DNA of 64,000 nt from Polaromonas sp. CG_9.7 (GTDB lineage: Bacteria; Pseudomonadota; Gammaproteobacteria; Burkholderiales; Burkholderiaceae_C): assembly GCF_015752205.1 (NCBI RefSeq), contig NZ_JADOVG010000004.1, positions 62,001 to 126,000 of the forward strand, read 5' to 3'. A program made the position numbers and the translations under genes. Positions 17,821 through 28,307 of this stretch are shown piece after piece; the first letter of the stretch is position 1, and the number at the start of each line of letters is the position of its first letter. Below the pieces are notes generated by a model that was not told where the DNA came from, ran no database searches, and saw only the letters and a list, made by a program, of their open reading frames with translations.

Positions 17821-20800
17821 TCAGCCCATGGTCATGAGTTGCGCGTTGCCGCCGGCGGCGGCCGTGTTGGTGCTGATGCTTTGCTCGTGCATCAGCGCGC
17901 TCACGTCGTACACGGCGCCGGCGGCCAGTTGCGCCGACGTCAGGTTTTCAACCCGCACGATGGCGCCAGGGTGCTCGGCAATGCGCGGCAACAAGGCCTG
18001 CAAAGCATCGCCGTCGCCCTCGAACAGCATCGCGCTCAGCTGCGTTTCACCCATCAATTTCCCGGCGCTTCGGGTTTGGACAAAAGCCTTCACCTCGGCC
18101 GGCAGCGCGGCCAACGCCAGCGCCACCGGGCTGTGCGCCGCAGGTGTTTCCAGCCAGCACGGGTTGCCGCTGGCCAGTGCGGCGGCGACCTGCTGCACCA
18201 GGCCAAGCGCGGTTTGCGGCACGGCCCAGACGGCGCCGCGCGGCAGCAGCCGGTAACGGTTTGACTCCCCGGTCGGGCCGGGCAAGGTGAACCACTGGCC
18301 CAGCACACTGCTGGCGCGGTAAGCGTTGCAGGCGGTTTCGGCACGGGCCGCGTCACCGCTGGTCTGCCAGCCGTCGAGCGCTAAAAATACCGGGCCTTTC
18401 AGCGCTTCGCCCAGGATTTGCAAGGCCCGCAAGGCAGGCAGGTCGGCCGGTTTTGGCACGGCAACCGGCGCTGCGCCGCGGCTCACCGGCATCGCCGGCA
18501 GCATGGCCAGCGCCTGGTTGCCCTGCGCCGGGCCGGCCTGCAGCAAGCGATAAAGGTACAGCGGGCCGCCCGCCTTGGGGCCGGTGCCGGAAAGCCCCAT
18601 GCCGCCAAAGGGCTGCACGCCGACCACCGCGCCAATCACGTTGCGGTTGACGTAGATGTTGCCAGCCTGCACTTTTTGCGTCACCTGGGCAATGGTTTCG
18701 TCGATGCGGCTGTGCACGCCGAAAGTCAGGCCATAGCCGGTGGCGTTCAGCGCATCGAGCACCTTGCCCAGTTGGTCGCGGCGGTAACGCAGCACATGCA
18801 GCACCGGGCCGAAGACTTCGCGCTTCAAGCGCTCGATGCTGTCGATCTCGATCAGCGCGGGCATCACGAAATGGCCCTGGGCCGCACTTTCGTCGCGCCC
18901 CATGCGGGTGACGCGCTGGCCTTCGGCCTGCATCTGCGCAATGTGCTGCTCGATCTGGGCGCGGGCGTCTTCGTCAATCACCGGGCCCACGTCGGTGTGC
19001 ATGCGGTCGGGGTTGCCCATGACCCATTCGCGCATGGCGTGCTTGACCATGTCCACCACGCGCTCGGCGCCGTCTTCCTGCAGGCACAGCAGGCGCAATG
19101 CCGAACAGCGCTGGCCGGCGGAATCGAACGCCGACGACAGCACGTCGTCCACCAGTTGCTCGGCCAGCGCGGACGAGTCGGCCACCAGCGCGTTCTGACC
19201 GCCGGTTTCGGCGATCAGCGCAATCGGGTGGCCCTGCGGGCTCAGGCGTTTGGCCAGCGTCTGCGCAATCAGCCGTGACACCTCGGTCGAGCCGGTGAAC
19301 ATCACGCCTGCCACCTGGCGGTGCGCCACCAGCGCGGCGCCGACGGTGTCGCCGGTGCCGGGCACCAGTTGCACGGCATCGACCGGCACGCCGGCTTCAT
19401 GCAGGATCCTGACCATCACATCGGCCACCAGCGGCGTCTGCTCGGCCGGTTTGGCCAGCGCGCAGTTGCCACTGGCCAGCGCAGCGGCGACCTGGCCGGC
19501 AAAAATCGCCAGCGGGAAGTTCCACGGGCTGATGCACAGCACCACGCCCAGCGGGCGGTGCGTGTCGTTGTCAAAGGTGGCGGCCACCTGGGCGGCGTAG
19601 TAACGCAGGAAATCCACCGCCTCGCGCACTTCGGCGATCGCGTTGGGCAGGGACTTGCCGGCTTCGCGCACGATCAGACCGAGCACGCTTTGCGTACGCT
19701 GCTCCAGCACGTCGGCGGCGCGTGTCAGGCAAGCAGCGCGTTCTTGCGGCGGCGTGCCATGCCAGATTTGCGCGGCACGGGCAGCGCGGCTGACCGCTTG
19801 CTCGACATCCTGCGACGTGGCGGGGCGCACCCAGCCAACCTGGTCGCGGGTGTCGGCCGGGTTCAGCACCGGCTGCCAGCCGTCGGCAGCAGCGCTATTA
19901 ATAGAGAAGCTGCTCACGCCCGTACCACCTGCGCAAGCGGTATAAATGCCTTGTGTGCTGCGCAACAGGCCGGCAGAGAGCGATGCGAGTTGCTGCTCGT
20001 TTGCCAAATTCAGGCCCGACGAGTTCAGCCGCGACTGCGCGCCCAGGTCGGCAAACATCTGGCGCGGCAGCGGAATCTTCGGGTGCGGCGCGCCCAGATG
20101 GCCGGTGTCACGCTCGATCTGCCGCACTTCGGCCACCGGGTCCACCACCAGTTCGGCCACCGGCACATTGGCGTCGCCAATGCGGTTGACAAACGAGGTG
20201 TTGGCGCCGTTTTCCAGCAAGCGGCGCACCAGGTAGGCCAGCAAGGTTTCGTGCGTGCCGACCGGGGCGTAAATGCGGCACGGCCGCGCCAGCTTGCCGT
20301 CGGCCACGCTGCCCGTGACCTGGTCGTACAGCGGCTCGCCCATGCCGTGCAGGCACTGGAATTCGTACTGGCCGCTGTAGTAGTTGTTGCCGGCCATGTG
20401 GTAGATGCTTGCAACGGTCTGCGCGTTGTGGGTGGCAAACTGCGGATAGACCGCGTCGGGCGCGGCCAACAGCTTGCGCGCGCAGGCCAGGTAAGACACG
20501 TCGGTGTGCACCTTGCGCGTGTACACCGGGTAGCCGTCCAGGCCATCGAGCTGGGCGCGCTTGATTTCGCTGTCCCAGTAGGCGCCCTTGACCAGCCGGA
20601 TCATCAGCCGGTGGCTGCTCCGGCGGCCCAGGTCAATCAGATGGTCGATCACGTAGGGGCAGCGCTTCAAATACGCCTGCACCACAAAACCAATGCCGTT
20701 CCAGCCCTTGAGTGCCGGCTCGAAGCACAGGCTTTCCAGCAGGTCGAGCGACAACTCCAGCCGGTCGGCCTCTTCGGCGTCGATGTTCAGGCCGATGTCG

Positions 20801-21900
20801 TACTGGCGCGCCAGCAACGCCAGTTGAAGCAGGCGCGGCAGCAACTCGCCCATCACGCGGTCGCGCTGGGCCCGGCTGTAGCGCGGGTGCAGCGCCGACA
20901 GCTTGACCGATATGCCCGGCCCTTCATGGATGCCGCGCCCGTGCGAGGCCTTGCCGATGGCATGGATCGCCTGCTCGTAAGACGCCAGGTAGCGCTCGGC
21001 GTCCTGTTCGGTGATGGCGGCTTCGCCCAGCATGTCGTAGGAATAGCGAAAGCCGGCTTTTTCCAGCGACCGGCTGTTGGCCAGCGCTTCGGAAATGGTC
21101 TGGCCGGTCACGAACTGCTCGCCCATGAGCTTCATGGCGCGGTGCACGCCCTGGCGGATCAGCGGCTCGCCGCCCTTGCCGATCAGCCGGGTCAGCGACG
21201 AGGCCAGGCTTTTCTCGCTGCTGGTCGAGGTCAGCTTGCCGGTCAGCATCAGGCCCCAAACGGCGGCATTGACAAACATCGACGGCGAGTTGCCCAGGTG
21301 CGCATGCCAGTCGCCGCGGCTGATCTTGTCGCGAATCAGCGCGTCGCGGGTGGCATTGTCGGGAATGCGCAGCAGCGCTTCGGCCAGGCACATCAGCGCC
21401 ACGCCTTCCTGGCTGGAGAGCGAAAACTCCTGCACCAGCGCTTCGACGCCGCCGGTGTCTTGTCTGCCGCGCAAACCTTCCACCAAACGGGTGGCGAGCG
21501 TTTCAATGGCGGTGCGTTGCGTCGCATCAGCGGCATGCGCCAGTTGCACCAGCAGCGGCAGGCATTCTTCCTCGGGCCGGTGCCAGGCGGCGGTGATCGC
21601 GGCGCGCAGGTCGGTCTGCGGCAACACGTTTTGCGCCCAGTCAAGGAAAGGCGGCGCAGGATGCCCCACGCTGGCCACCAGCGCCGGATCGTCCGCCTCT
21701 TCAGATTCAGCCAGCTCGGCGAGACCGGTTGCCCCCGGGGTTGCACCGAGTGGCGACAAACCCCGCTCCAGGCTTTCAACATACTGCAAAACCGCTTGCT
21801 TGATGAGCCAGTGCGGCGCCCTGCCCTGCTGGGCTGCGGCCTCCCGGATGCGGTCTCGGAGCGTTTCGTCAACTTTGAGGCCGAGCGTGACTGTAGACAT
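17821..21900 (-). CDS. putA: Trifunctional proline dehydrogenase / P5C dehydrogenase / repressor PutA
   Basis: This 1359-residue enzyme oxidises proline to glutamate in two steps. Residues 1-50 form a ribbon-helix-helix DNA-binding domain (TVTLGLKVDETLRDRIREAA then PHWLIKQAVLQYVE), so it is also the putAP repressor. The proline dehydrogenase barrel follows (SVKLSALHPRYSRAQRDRV, RLVKGAYWDSEIKRAQ). Next comes the aldehyde dehydrogenase half with SPWNFPLAIF, MFTGSTEVSR, ETGGQNALV and the Cys nucleophile in DSAGQRCSALR. An in-frame start at 21945 exists, but 21900 is chosen because AAAGGTG precedes it and the DNA-binding domain starts there. The linker around 19890-19920 holds an AT-rich insert with GCTATTAATAG. 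Confidence 0.96.
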   Translation of the reverse strand: MSTVTLGLKVDETLRDRIREAAAQQGRAPHWLIKQAVLQYVESLERGLSPLGATPGATGLAELAESEEADDPALVASVGHPAPPFLDWAQNVLPQTDLRAAITAAWHRPEEECLPLLVQLAHAADATQRTAIETLATRLVEGLRGRQDTGGVEALVQEFSLSSQEGVALMCLAEALLRIPDNATRDALIRDKISRGDWHAHLGNSPSMFVNAAVWGLMLTGKLTSTSSEKSLASSLTRLIGKGGEPLIRQGVHRAMKLMGEQFVTGQTISEALANSRSLEKAGFRYSYDMLGEAAITEQDAERYLASYEQAIHAIGKASHGRGIHEGPGISVKLSALHPRYSRAQRDRVMGELLPRLLQLALLARQYDIGLNIDAEEADRLELSLDLLESLCFEPALKGWNGIGFVVQAYLKRCPYVIDHLIDLGRRSSHRLMIRLVKGAYWDSEIKRAQLDGLDGYPVYTRKVHTDVSYLACARKLLAAPDAVYPQFATHNAQTVASIYHMAGNNYYSGQYEFQCLHGMGEPLYDQVTGSVADGKLARPCRIYAPVGTHETLLAYLVRRLLENGANTSFVNRIGDANVPVAELVVDPVAEVRQIERDTGHLGAPHPKIPLPRQMFADLGAQSRLNSSGLNLANEQQLASLSAGLLRSTQGIYTACAGGTGVSSFSINSAAADGWQPVLNPADTRDQVGWVRPATSQDVEQAVSRAARAAQIWHGTPPQERAACLTRAADVLEQRTQSVLGLIVREAGKSLPNAIAEVREAVDFLRYYAAQVAATFDNDTHRPLGVVLCISPWNFPLAIFAGQVAAALASGNCALAKPAEQTPLVADVMVRILHEAGVPVDAVQLVPGTGDTVGAALVAHRQVAGVMFTGSTEVSRLIAQTLAKRLSPQGHPIALIAETGGQNALVADSSALAEQLVDDVLSSAFDSAGQRCSALRLLCLQEDGAERVVDMVKHAMREWVMGNPDRMHTDVGPVIDEDARAQIEQHIAQMQAEGQRVTRMGRDESAAQGHFVMPALIEIDSIERLKREVFGPVLHVLRYRRDQLGKVLDALNATGYGLTFGVHSRIDETIAQVTQKVQAGNIYVNRNVIGAVVGVQPFGGMGLSGTGPKAGGPLYLYRLLQAGPAQGNQALAMLPAMPVSRGAAPVAVPKPADLPALRALQILGEALKGPVFLALDGWQTSGDAARAETACNAYRASSVLGQWFTLPGPTGESNRYRLLPRGAVWAVPQTALGLVQQVAAALASGNPCWLETPAAHSPVALALAALPAEVKAFVQTRSAGKLMGETQLSAMLFEGDGDALQALLPRIAEHPGAIVRVENLTSAQLAAGAVYDVSALMHEQSISTNTAAAGGNAQLMTMG

Positions 21901-21902
21901 GG

Positions 21903-21953
21903 GTTGCACCTTTGTTGCAAAGTAAGTGCAACCAATTTTACGCAAGGTACAAC
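21903..21953. promoter_or_regulatory. PutA operator cluster (GTTGCA repeats)
   Basis: GTTGCA occurs at 21903-21908 and 21914-21919, its complement TGCAAC at 21927-21932, and a one-mismatch copy TACAAC at 21948-21953. GTTGCA is the consensus bound by the PutA ribbon-helix-helix in enteric bacteria. The sites begin two bases upstream of the putA ATG and cover its likely promoter, so autorepression in the absence of proline is expected. Confidence 0.75.
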
Positions 21954-22168
21954 CCGAACAGAATGCGGGTTAACCCTTTTATTTTGGGCATCTGGAGCAG
22001 GAAGTGGTGCCGATCCTTAAAAACGCTGATCTGTGTGAATAAGTCAAAAGCACTCCGCCCTGGAATGCGGTTTTCCACACGGGCTCCGTAATTTGTGCGG
22101 CCTACAATCGAAAACCGTACAAAAAAGAGCTGACGGCCGCACTGACCGTCCTAGCTGGAGACTTATCG

Positions 22169-24499
<2,331 letters not shown>

Positions 24500-24528
24500 G
24501 CCAGTTCCTTTACGGCCACAACAACATC

Positions 24529-24553
24529 AGAGGGCTTTTGAGCCCTCTTTTTA
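24529..24553 (+). terminator. Rho-independent terminator of maeB
   Basis: An 8-bp stem AGAGGGCT/AGCCCTCT with loop TTTG is followed by five T. It sits 30 bases after the maeB stop. Confidence 0.88.
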
Positions 24554-24677
24554 ATGCCTAAAATTTCAGCAATTGCTTGCCTTTTGTTTCAGCATGCGGC
24601 AAACTACCCTTCTTGAAATTTAAGGGTTAACCCGAAAATCTGGCTGGTTGACGCTGAATTCAAGAAAGGTATTTTTC

Positions 24678-25103
24678 ATGCAGGGATTGCGCAGTAATGG
24701 GTCCGGACGCTGGCGTCAAGCTGGCTTGACGGTGCTGCTGGCGGTTTCGGCCGGTATGGCGATAGTGCCTTTTGGCGCGGCCCTTGCCAGAACCACTTCT
24801 TCGCCGGCGCTGGCCGACACCGTTGCGCTCGCCGAGTTGCCTCCCCAGGGACGCAGCATGCTGACGCTGATTTATCAGGGCGGACCTTTCAGGCATGACA
24901 AGGACGGCGTGGTGTTTGGCAACCGTGAACGGCTGCTTCCGGCAAATGTTCGCGCTTATTACCGCGAATACACCGTCCGAACACCTGGAGAGCGCAGCCG
25001 AGGTGCCCGGCGCATCGTGTGTGGTGGCTTGCAAGCCGCAGCGCCCGATGCCTGTTTTTACACCGATGATCACTATGCGAGTTTTCGCAAAATCGTTCAT
25101 TAA
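24678..25103 (+). CDS. Secreted barnase/RNase Sa-type ribonuclease
   Basis: This 141-residue protein has a signal-peptide-like N-terminus (GRWRQAGLTVLLAVSAGMAI then VPFGAALA). The guanyl-specific RNase fold is recognisable in GPFRHDKDGVVFGNRERLLP, YYREYTVRTPGERSRGARRI and CFYTDDHYASFRKIV. The catalytic Glu (GNRE), Arg (RGARRI) and His (DDHY) of the RNase Sa family are all present, so it looks active. ATG 24678 is chosen over the TTG at 24648 because it gives a normal signal peptide. The barstar inhibitor gene follows within 60 bases. Confidence 0.88.
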   Translation: MQGLRSNGSGRWRQAGLTVLLAVSAGMAIVPFGAALARTTSSPALADTVALAELPPQGRSMLTLIYQGGPFRHDKDGVVFGNRERLLPANVRAYYREYTVRTPGERSRGARRIVCGGLQAAAPDACFYTDDHYASFRKIVH

Positions 25104-25156
25104 CCAGAACTGTGGTTGTTATTTTGACTTTAGAACTAAGAGAAAGAGAAGCGGAG

Positions 25157-25582
25157 ATGGATACACCACTTCGTAAGGACGACGAAATACCTTTGAAGGG
25201 CATAAGGCCCAACATTGTGCAGTCCATACGCGCCTTCCGGGTGCCCGAGTTGCAGGAAGCGGCCACGAAGCTGAACCAGCATTTCCTGTATGCCAACCTG
25301 GGCAACGCCCAGAGCAAGCAGGACATCCTGGACATGATCGCGGCCCAATACACCTTTCCGGCGCATTTCGGCAAGAACTTTGACGCCCTGTACGACTGCA
25401 TGACCGACCTAGTGCACAAGTCAGGCCCGCAGCCCGGCTTCATCGTCGTGCTGGAACAGATTCCCGCACACGCCAAGTTCGACAAGGAAGCGCGCGAGCA
25501 ACTGCTCGACATCTTCAGGGACGCGTCCGACTACTGGGCAGACCGCAAGATACCGTTCCGCTGCTTCTATTCTTTTCTGTAG
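25157..25582 (+). CDS. Barstar-family ribonuclease inhibitor
   Basis: This cytoplasmic inhibitor protects the cell from the RNase encoded just upstream. The barstar fold appears as NLGNAQSKQDILDMIAAQYT then FPAHFGKNFDALYDCMTDLV, with a late IPFRCFYSFL strand. The ATG at 25157 is used; the frame is open back to a GTG at 25112, and the ribosome site (AGAGAAGCGGAG) is purine rich but close, so the start is uncertain. It is about 45 residues longer than Bacillus barstar, mainly at the N-terminus. Confidence 0.88.
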   Translation: MDTPLRKDDEIPLKGIRPNIVQSIRAFRVPELQEAATKLNQHFLYANLGNAQSKQDILDMIAAQYTFPAHFGKNFDALYDCMTDLVHKSGPQPGFIVVLEQIPAHAKFDKEAREQLLDIFRDASDYWADRKIPFRCFYSFL

Positions 25583-25740
25583 CCCGCTCCCCGGACATTG
25601 GCCAAGGGGATCGGGCGAATCAGGCCCAGCAAGTCGTGCTAGATGGTGATGAACCGATGCCGACCGACAAACTTCTCGATGTGTCGCCGTTGGCGTTGCG
25701 CATGAGCAGTCCTTTCAATGCAAGCTACTGGCTTGCAGCA

Positions 25741-25797
25741 GCCTGAACCACGGTTCAGGCTGAAAACAAAAAACCCGCAACTTGCGGGTTTTTTTAT
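25741..25797. terminator. Hairpin plus bidirectional terminator between barstar and ksgA
   Basis: A 9-bp GCCTGAACC/GGTTCAGGC hairpin (25741-25760) is followed by a stem AACCCGCA/TGCGGGTT (25772-25790) with A-rich and T-rich flanks. It serves converging transcription from both sides. Confidence 0.85.
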
Positions 25798-25849
25798 GGC
25801 CAAAAACAACCATTTGCACTTATCTGACGAACCTATGCAGCTACTGTTT

Positions 25850-26677
25850 TTACAGTGCTTCAGTGTCTTTAGTCTGAGCAGTGCCGGCTTCAACCTGCTG
25901 CGTCAGCGCCAGATACTCAGCCACCGGCACTTCTTCGGCACGCCGCTTGACATCGAAGTCACCGGAAAATTCTTTTTGTTCCAGCCACTTCCCCAGCGTG
26001 TGGCGCAGCAGCTTGCGCCGCTGGCTGAACGCCACCCGGACCAGTTCGCTGAGAAGCTTGACGTCGAGCTTTTCCGGCTCGGCATGCGGCACCATGCGCA
26101 CAATGGCGCTGTCCACGCGCGGCGGCGGATCAAAACTCTGCGGCGGGACGTGCAGCACGTTTTCCATGGCATAGCGCCACTGCAGCATGACGCTGAGCCG
26201 GCCATAGTCGCTGGTCGAGGGCGAGGCCACCATGCGGTCGATGACTTCCTTTTGCAGCATGAAATGCTGGTCCTCAATCACATCGACCGCATCGAGCAGG
26301 TGAAACAGGATGGGCGTGGAAATGTTGTAGGGCAGATTGCCGACCACTCGGAGCTTGGGAGCCCCCACGCTCGCCGCTTCAGGAGACTCCAACCGGATTT
26401 GCTCAGCCAGTTGCCTGAAATCGACCCGCAACACATCCGACTCGACCACGGTCAGCTGCGGATTCGTGCGCAACTGGCGCGCCAGATCGCGGTCCAGCTC
26501 AATCACCGTCAGGTGCCCAAGCTGCGCCACCAGGGGCCGTGTCATCGCCGCAAGCCCAGGCCCGATCTCGACCATCGGCTGGCCGGGCAACGGTGCAATC
26601 GCGTCAACAATGCCGTCGATGATCAGCCGGTCGGTCAGGAAATGCTGGCCGAAGCGTTTGCGTGGGATGTGCTTCAT
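25850..26677 (-). CDS. ksgA: 16S rRNA dimethyladenosine transferase (KsgA/RsmA)
   Basis: This enzyme dimethylates A1518 and A1519 of 16S rRNA using SAM. Motifs are [18 protein letters not shown] at the start, the SAM loop [24 protein letters not shown], and the catalytic [15 protein letters not shown]. An ATG three codons upstream (26686) is also open; 26677 fits the family start [11 protein letters not shown]. In most proteobacteria pdxA separates surA and ksgA; here a repeat element takes that place. Confidence 0.96.
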   Translation of the reverse strand: MKHIPRKRFGQHFLTDRLIIDGIVDAIAPLPGQPMVEIGPGLAAMTRPLVAQLGHLTVIELDRDLARQLRTNPQLTVVESDVLRVDFRQLAEQIRLESPEAASVGAPKLRVVGNLPYNISTPILFHLLDAVDVIEDQHFMLQKEVIDRMVASPSTSDYGRLSVMLQWRYAMENVLHVPPQSFDPPPRVDSAIVRMVPHAEPEKLDVKLLSELVRVAFSQRRKLLRHTLGKWLEQKEFSGDFDVKRRAEEVPVAEYLALTQQVEAGTAQTKDTEAL

Positions 26678-26746
26678 GCAACGCAAACCATTGAACCGCG
26701 TGAAGCAGTGAGCACGATGGTTTTCTCTCTACTCCAGCAGGGGCCG

Positions 26747-26910
26747 CGGAACCGGCTTTGCCGGGCCGCAGGCTGCAGGCTGCGGCTCCAAGCCCGCCTG
26801 CGCGGGCTTGGACAGCCTGCAGATGCGCCGCCTCTGGCGGTGTGGCGCCCTGCAAGGGCAGCAGCCCCCTCGGGGGGCAGCGCAGCACACGAAATGGCAA
26901 GCGTGGGGGT
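26747..26910. repeat. GC-rich palindromic repeat, copy between surA and ksgA
   Basis: The stretch contains CCGGCTTTGCCGG (26752 region), a long inverted repeat with AAGCCCG...CGGGCTT, CCCCCTCGGGGGGCAGCG at about 26871 and GCGTGGGGG at its right edge. The same blocks in the same order occur inside metX at 48756-48859. The right-hand block (reverse-complemented) is the core of the 84-bp array in the SulP gene. It touches the surA stop codon. Confidence 0.75.
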
Positions 26911-28307
26911 CATTGAGGCACTTCGCGGAATTCCACGTAGGCACGGCCGCGAATGTCCTCGGCCCAGCGCACCAGCGCTTCCTCCTGCTTTTTCTCGCGC
27001 ACCACGCCGCGCACCATCTCGCGCTGTTCGCGCGGTGACACGGGCACCTCGCGGCGCTCCAGCACCTGCAGCAGGTGAACGCCGAAACGCGACACCAGCG
27101 GGTCGGACACCTGGTTGGGCGCCAGAGAATTCATGACTTTTTCAAACTCCGGAACAAAGGCGCCGGCAGGTGCCCAGCCCAGGTCGCCGCCCTCTTTGGC
27201 CGAGCCGTCCTGGCTGTTCTCGCGCGCCAGTGTCGCAAAGTCGGCCTGGCCGGCCTCGATGCGCTTTTTGAAGCCCGCAAGTTTCTCGATGGCAGCTGCC
27301 TCGGTCAGCTGGGGCGTCAGCCGCAGCAGGATGTGGCGCGCATGGGTTTGCGCAACGACGGCGTCTGGCAGGCCACCCTGGCTTTTCTCGATCACCTTCA
27401 GGATGTGAAAGCCAGCGGGGCTGCGCACCGGACCGGCCAGCTCACCGGCGCGCAGATTTTTTGTCGCCTCGACAAACAGCGGCGGGTAGCGGTCAGCACT
27501 GCGCAAACCCATCTGGCCGCCATTGCCGCGCGACGCCGAAACCTCGATCGCCAACCCGGCGAAGTCGGCGCCGGAACGGGCGCGTTCCAGCACCTGCTGG
27601 GCCTTGGCCTGCAGGATGGCGATCTGGTCGGGCGTGGCTTTTTCAGGCACCGCCACCAGGATTTCAGCCAGATTGAGCGCCGCCGGCGCTGCGCTGGCCG
27701 CACCCGGCTGACCTTGCTGATCGCGCAGGTAGGCGTCGATCTCCGACTCGCTGACATTCACCTTGACTTCGCGCTGGCGCAGGCGGCTGATCAGCAGTTC
27801 GTCGCGGATCTCGGAGCGGAACTGGTCATAGTCGATGCCGTCGGCCTTCAGCCGCAAGCGCAACTCGTCAACCGTGATCTGGTTCTGTCGGGCCACCGTC
27901 TGCACCGCGCCCTCGACGGCGTTGTCGTCGATCTTCAGGCCCGAGGCCTGCGCGGCCTGCAGCTGTGCCTTGTCGCTGACCATGCGCTCGAGCAGCTGAG
28001 GCAACAGTTGGTTGCGCGGCGGCACGGCGCTGCCCTGCTGCTTGAGCAACTGCTCGGTGCGCAGCAGCTTGGCACGCACTTCGTTGTTGGTGATTGGCTC
28101 GGAATTGACCACGGCCACGATGAAATCGGCCTGGCGCTGGGCGCCTTCGCGCGGCGCCGTGCTGGCAGACGGCGGTGCAGGCACCACAAGCCGCGGCGTG
28201 GCCGAAGGGCGGGTGATTTGGGCGTGCACGGCGCCCAGGGGCAGCGCCAGCAGAAGCACCAGCGCGGCGGACAGCGGCCGGACAGTAAAAAAGCGGTGTT
28301 TAGTCAT
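26910..28307 (-). CDS. surA: Periplasmic chaperone / peptidyl-prolyl isomerase SurA
   Basis: This chaperone helps outer-membrane proteins, including LptD and porins, cross the periplasm. The 465-residue protein has a signal peptide (PLSAALVLLLALPLGAVHAQ), a SurA N-terminal domain (VAVVNSEPITNNEVRAKL) and two parvulin domains (NLAEILVAVPEKATPDQIAI; HARHILLRLTPQLTEAAAIE). It ends with HLLQVLERREVPVS. The ATG at 28307 overlaps the lptD stop by eight bases, so the two are translationally coupled. Confidence 0.95.
   Translation of the reverse strand: MTKHRFFTVRPLSAALVLLLALPLGAVHAQITRPSATPRLVVPAPPSASTAPREGAQRQADFIVAVVNSEPITNNEVRAKLLRTEQLLKQQGSAVPPRNQLLPQLLERMVSDKAQLQAAQASGLKIDDNAVEGAVQTVARQNQITVDELRLRLKADGIDYDQFRSEIRDELLISRLRQREVKVNVSESEIDAYLRDQQGQPGAASAAPAALNLAEILVAVPEKATPDQIAILQAKAQQVLERARSGADFAGLAIEVSASRGNGGQMGLRSADRYPPLFVEATKNLRAGELAGPVRSPAGFHILKVIEKSQGGLPDAVVAQTHARHILLRLTPQLTEAAAIEKLAGFKKRIEAGQADFATLARENSQDGSAKEGGDLGWAPAGAFVPEFEKVMNSLAPNQVSDPLVSRFGVHLLQVLERREVPVSPREQREMVRGVVREKKQEEALVRWAEDIRGRAYVEFREVPQ

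Noticed and set aside
19321..22020. 899-codon plus-strand frame opposite putA
   Set aside because: Its translation has no recognisable domain and it lies wholly against the conserved putA frame.
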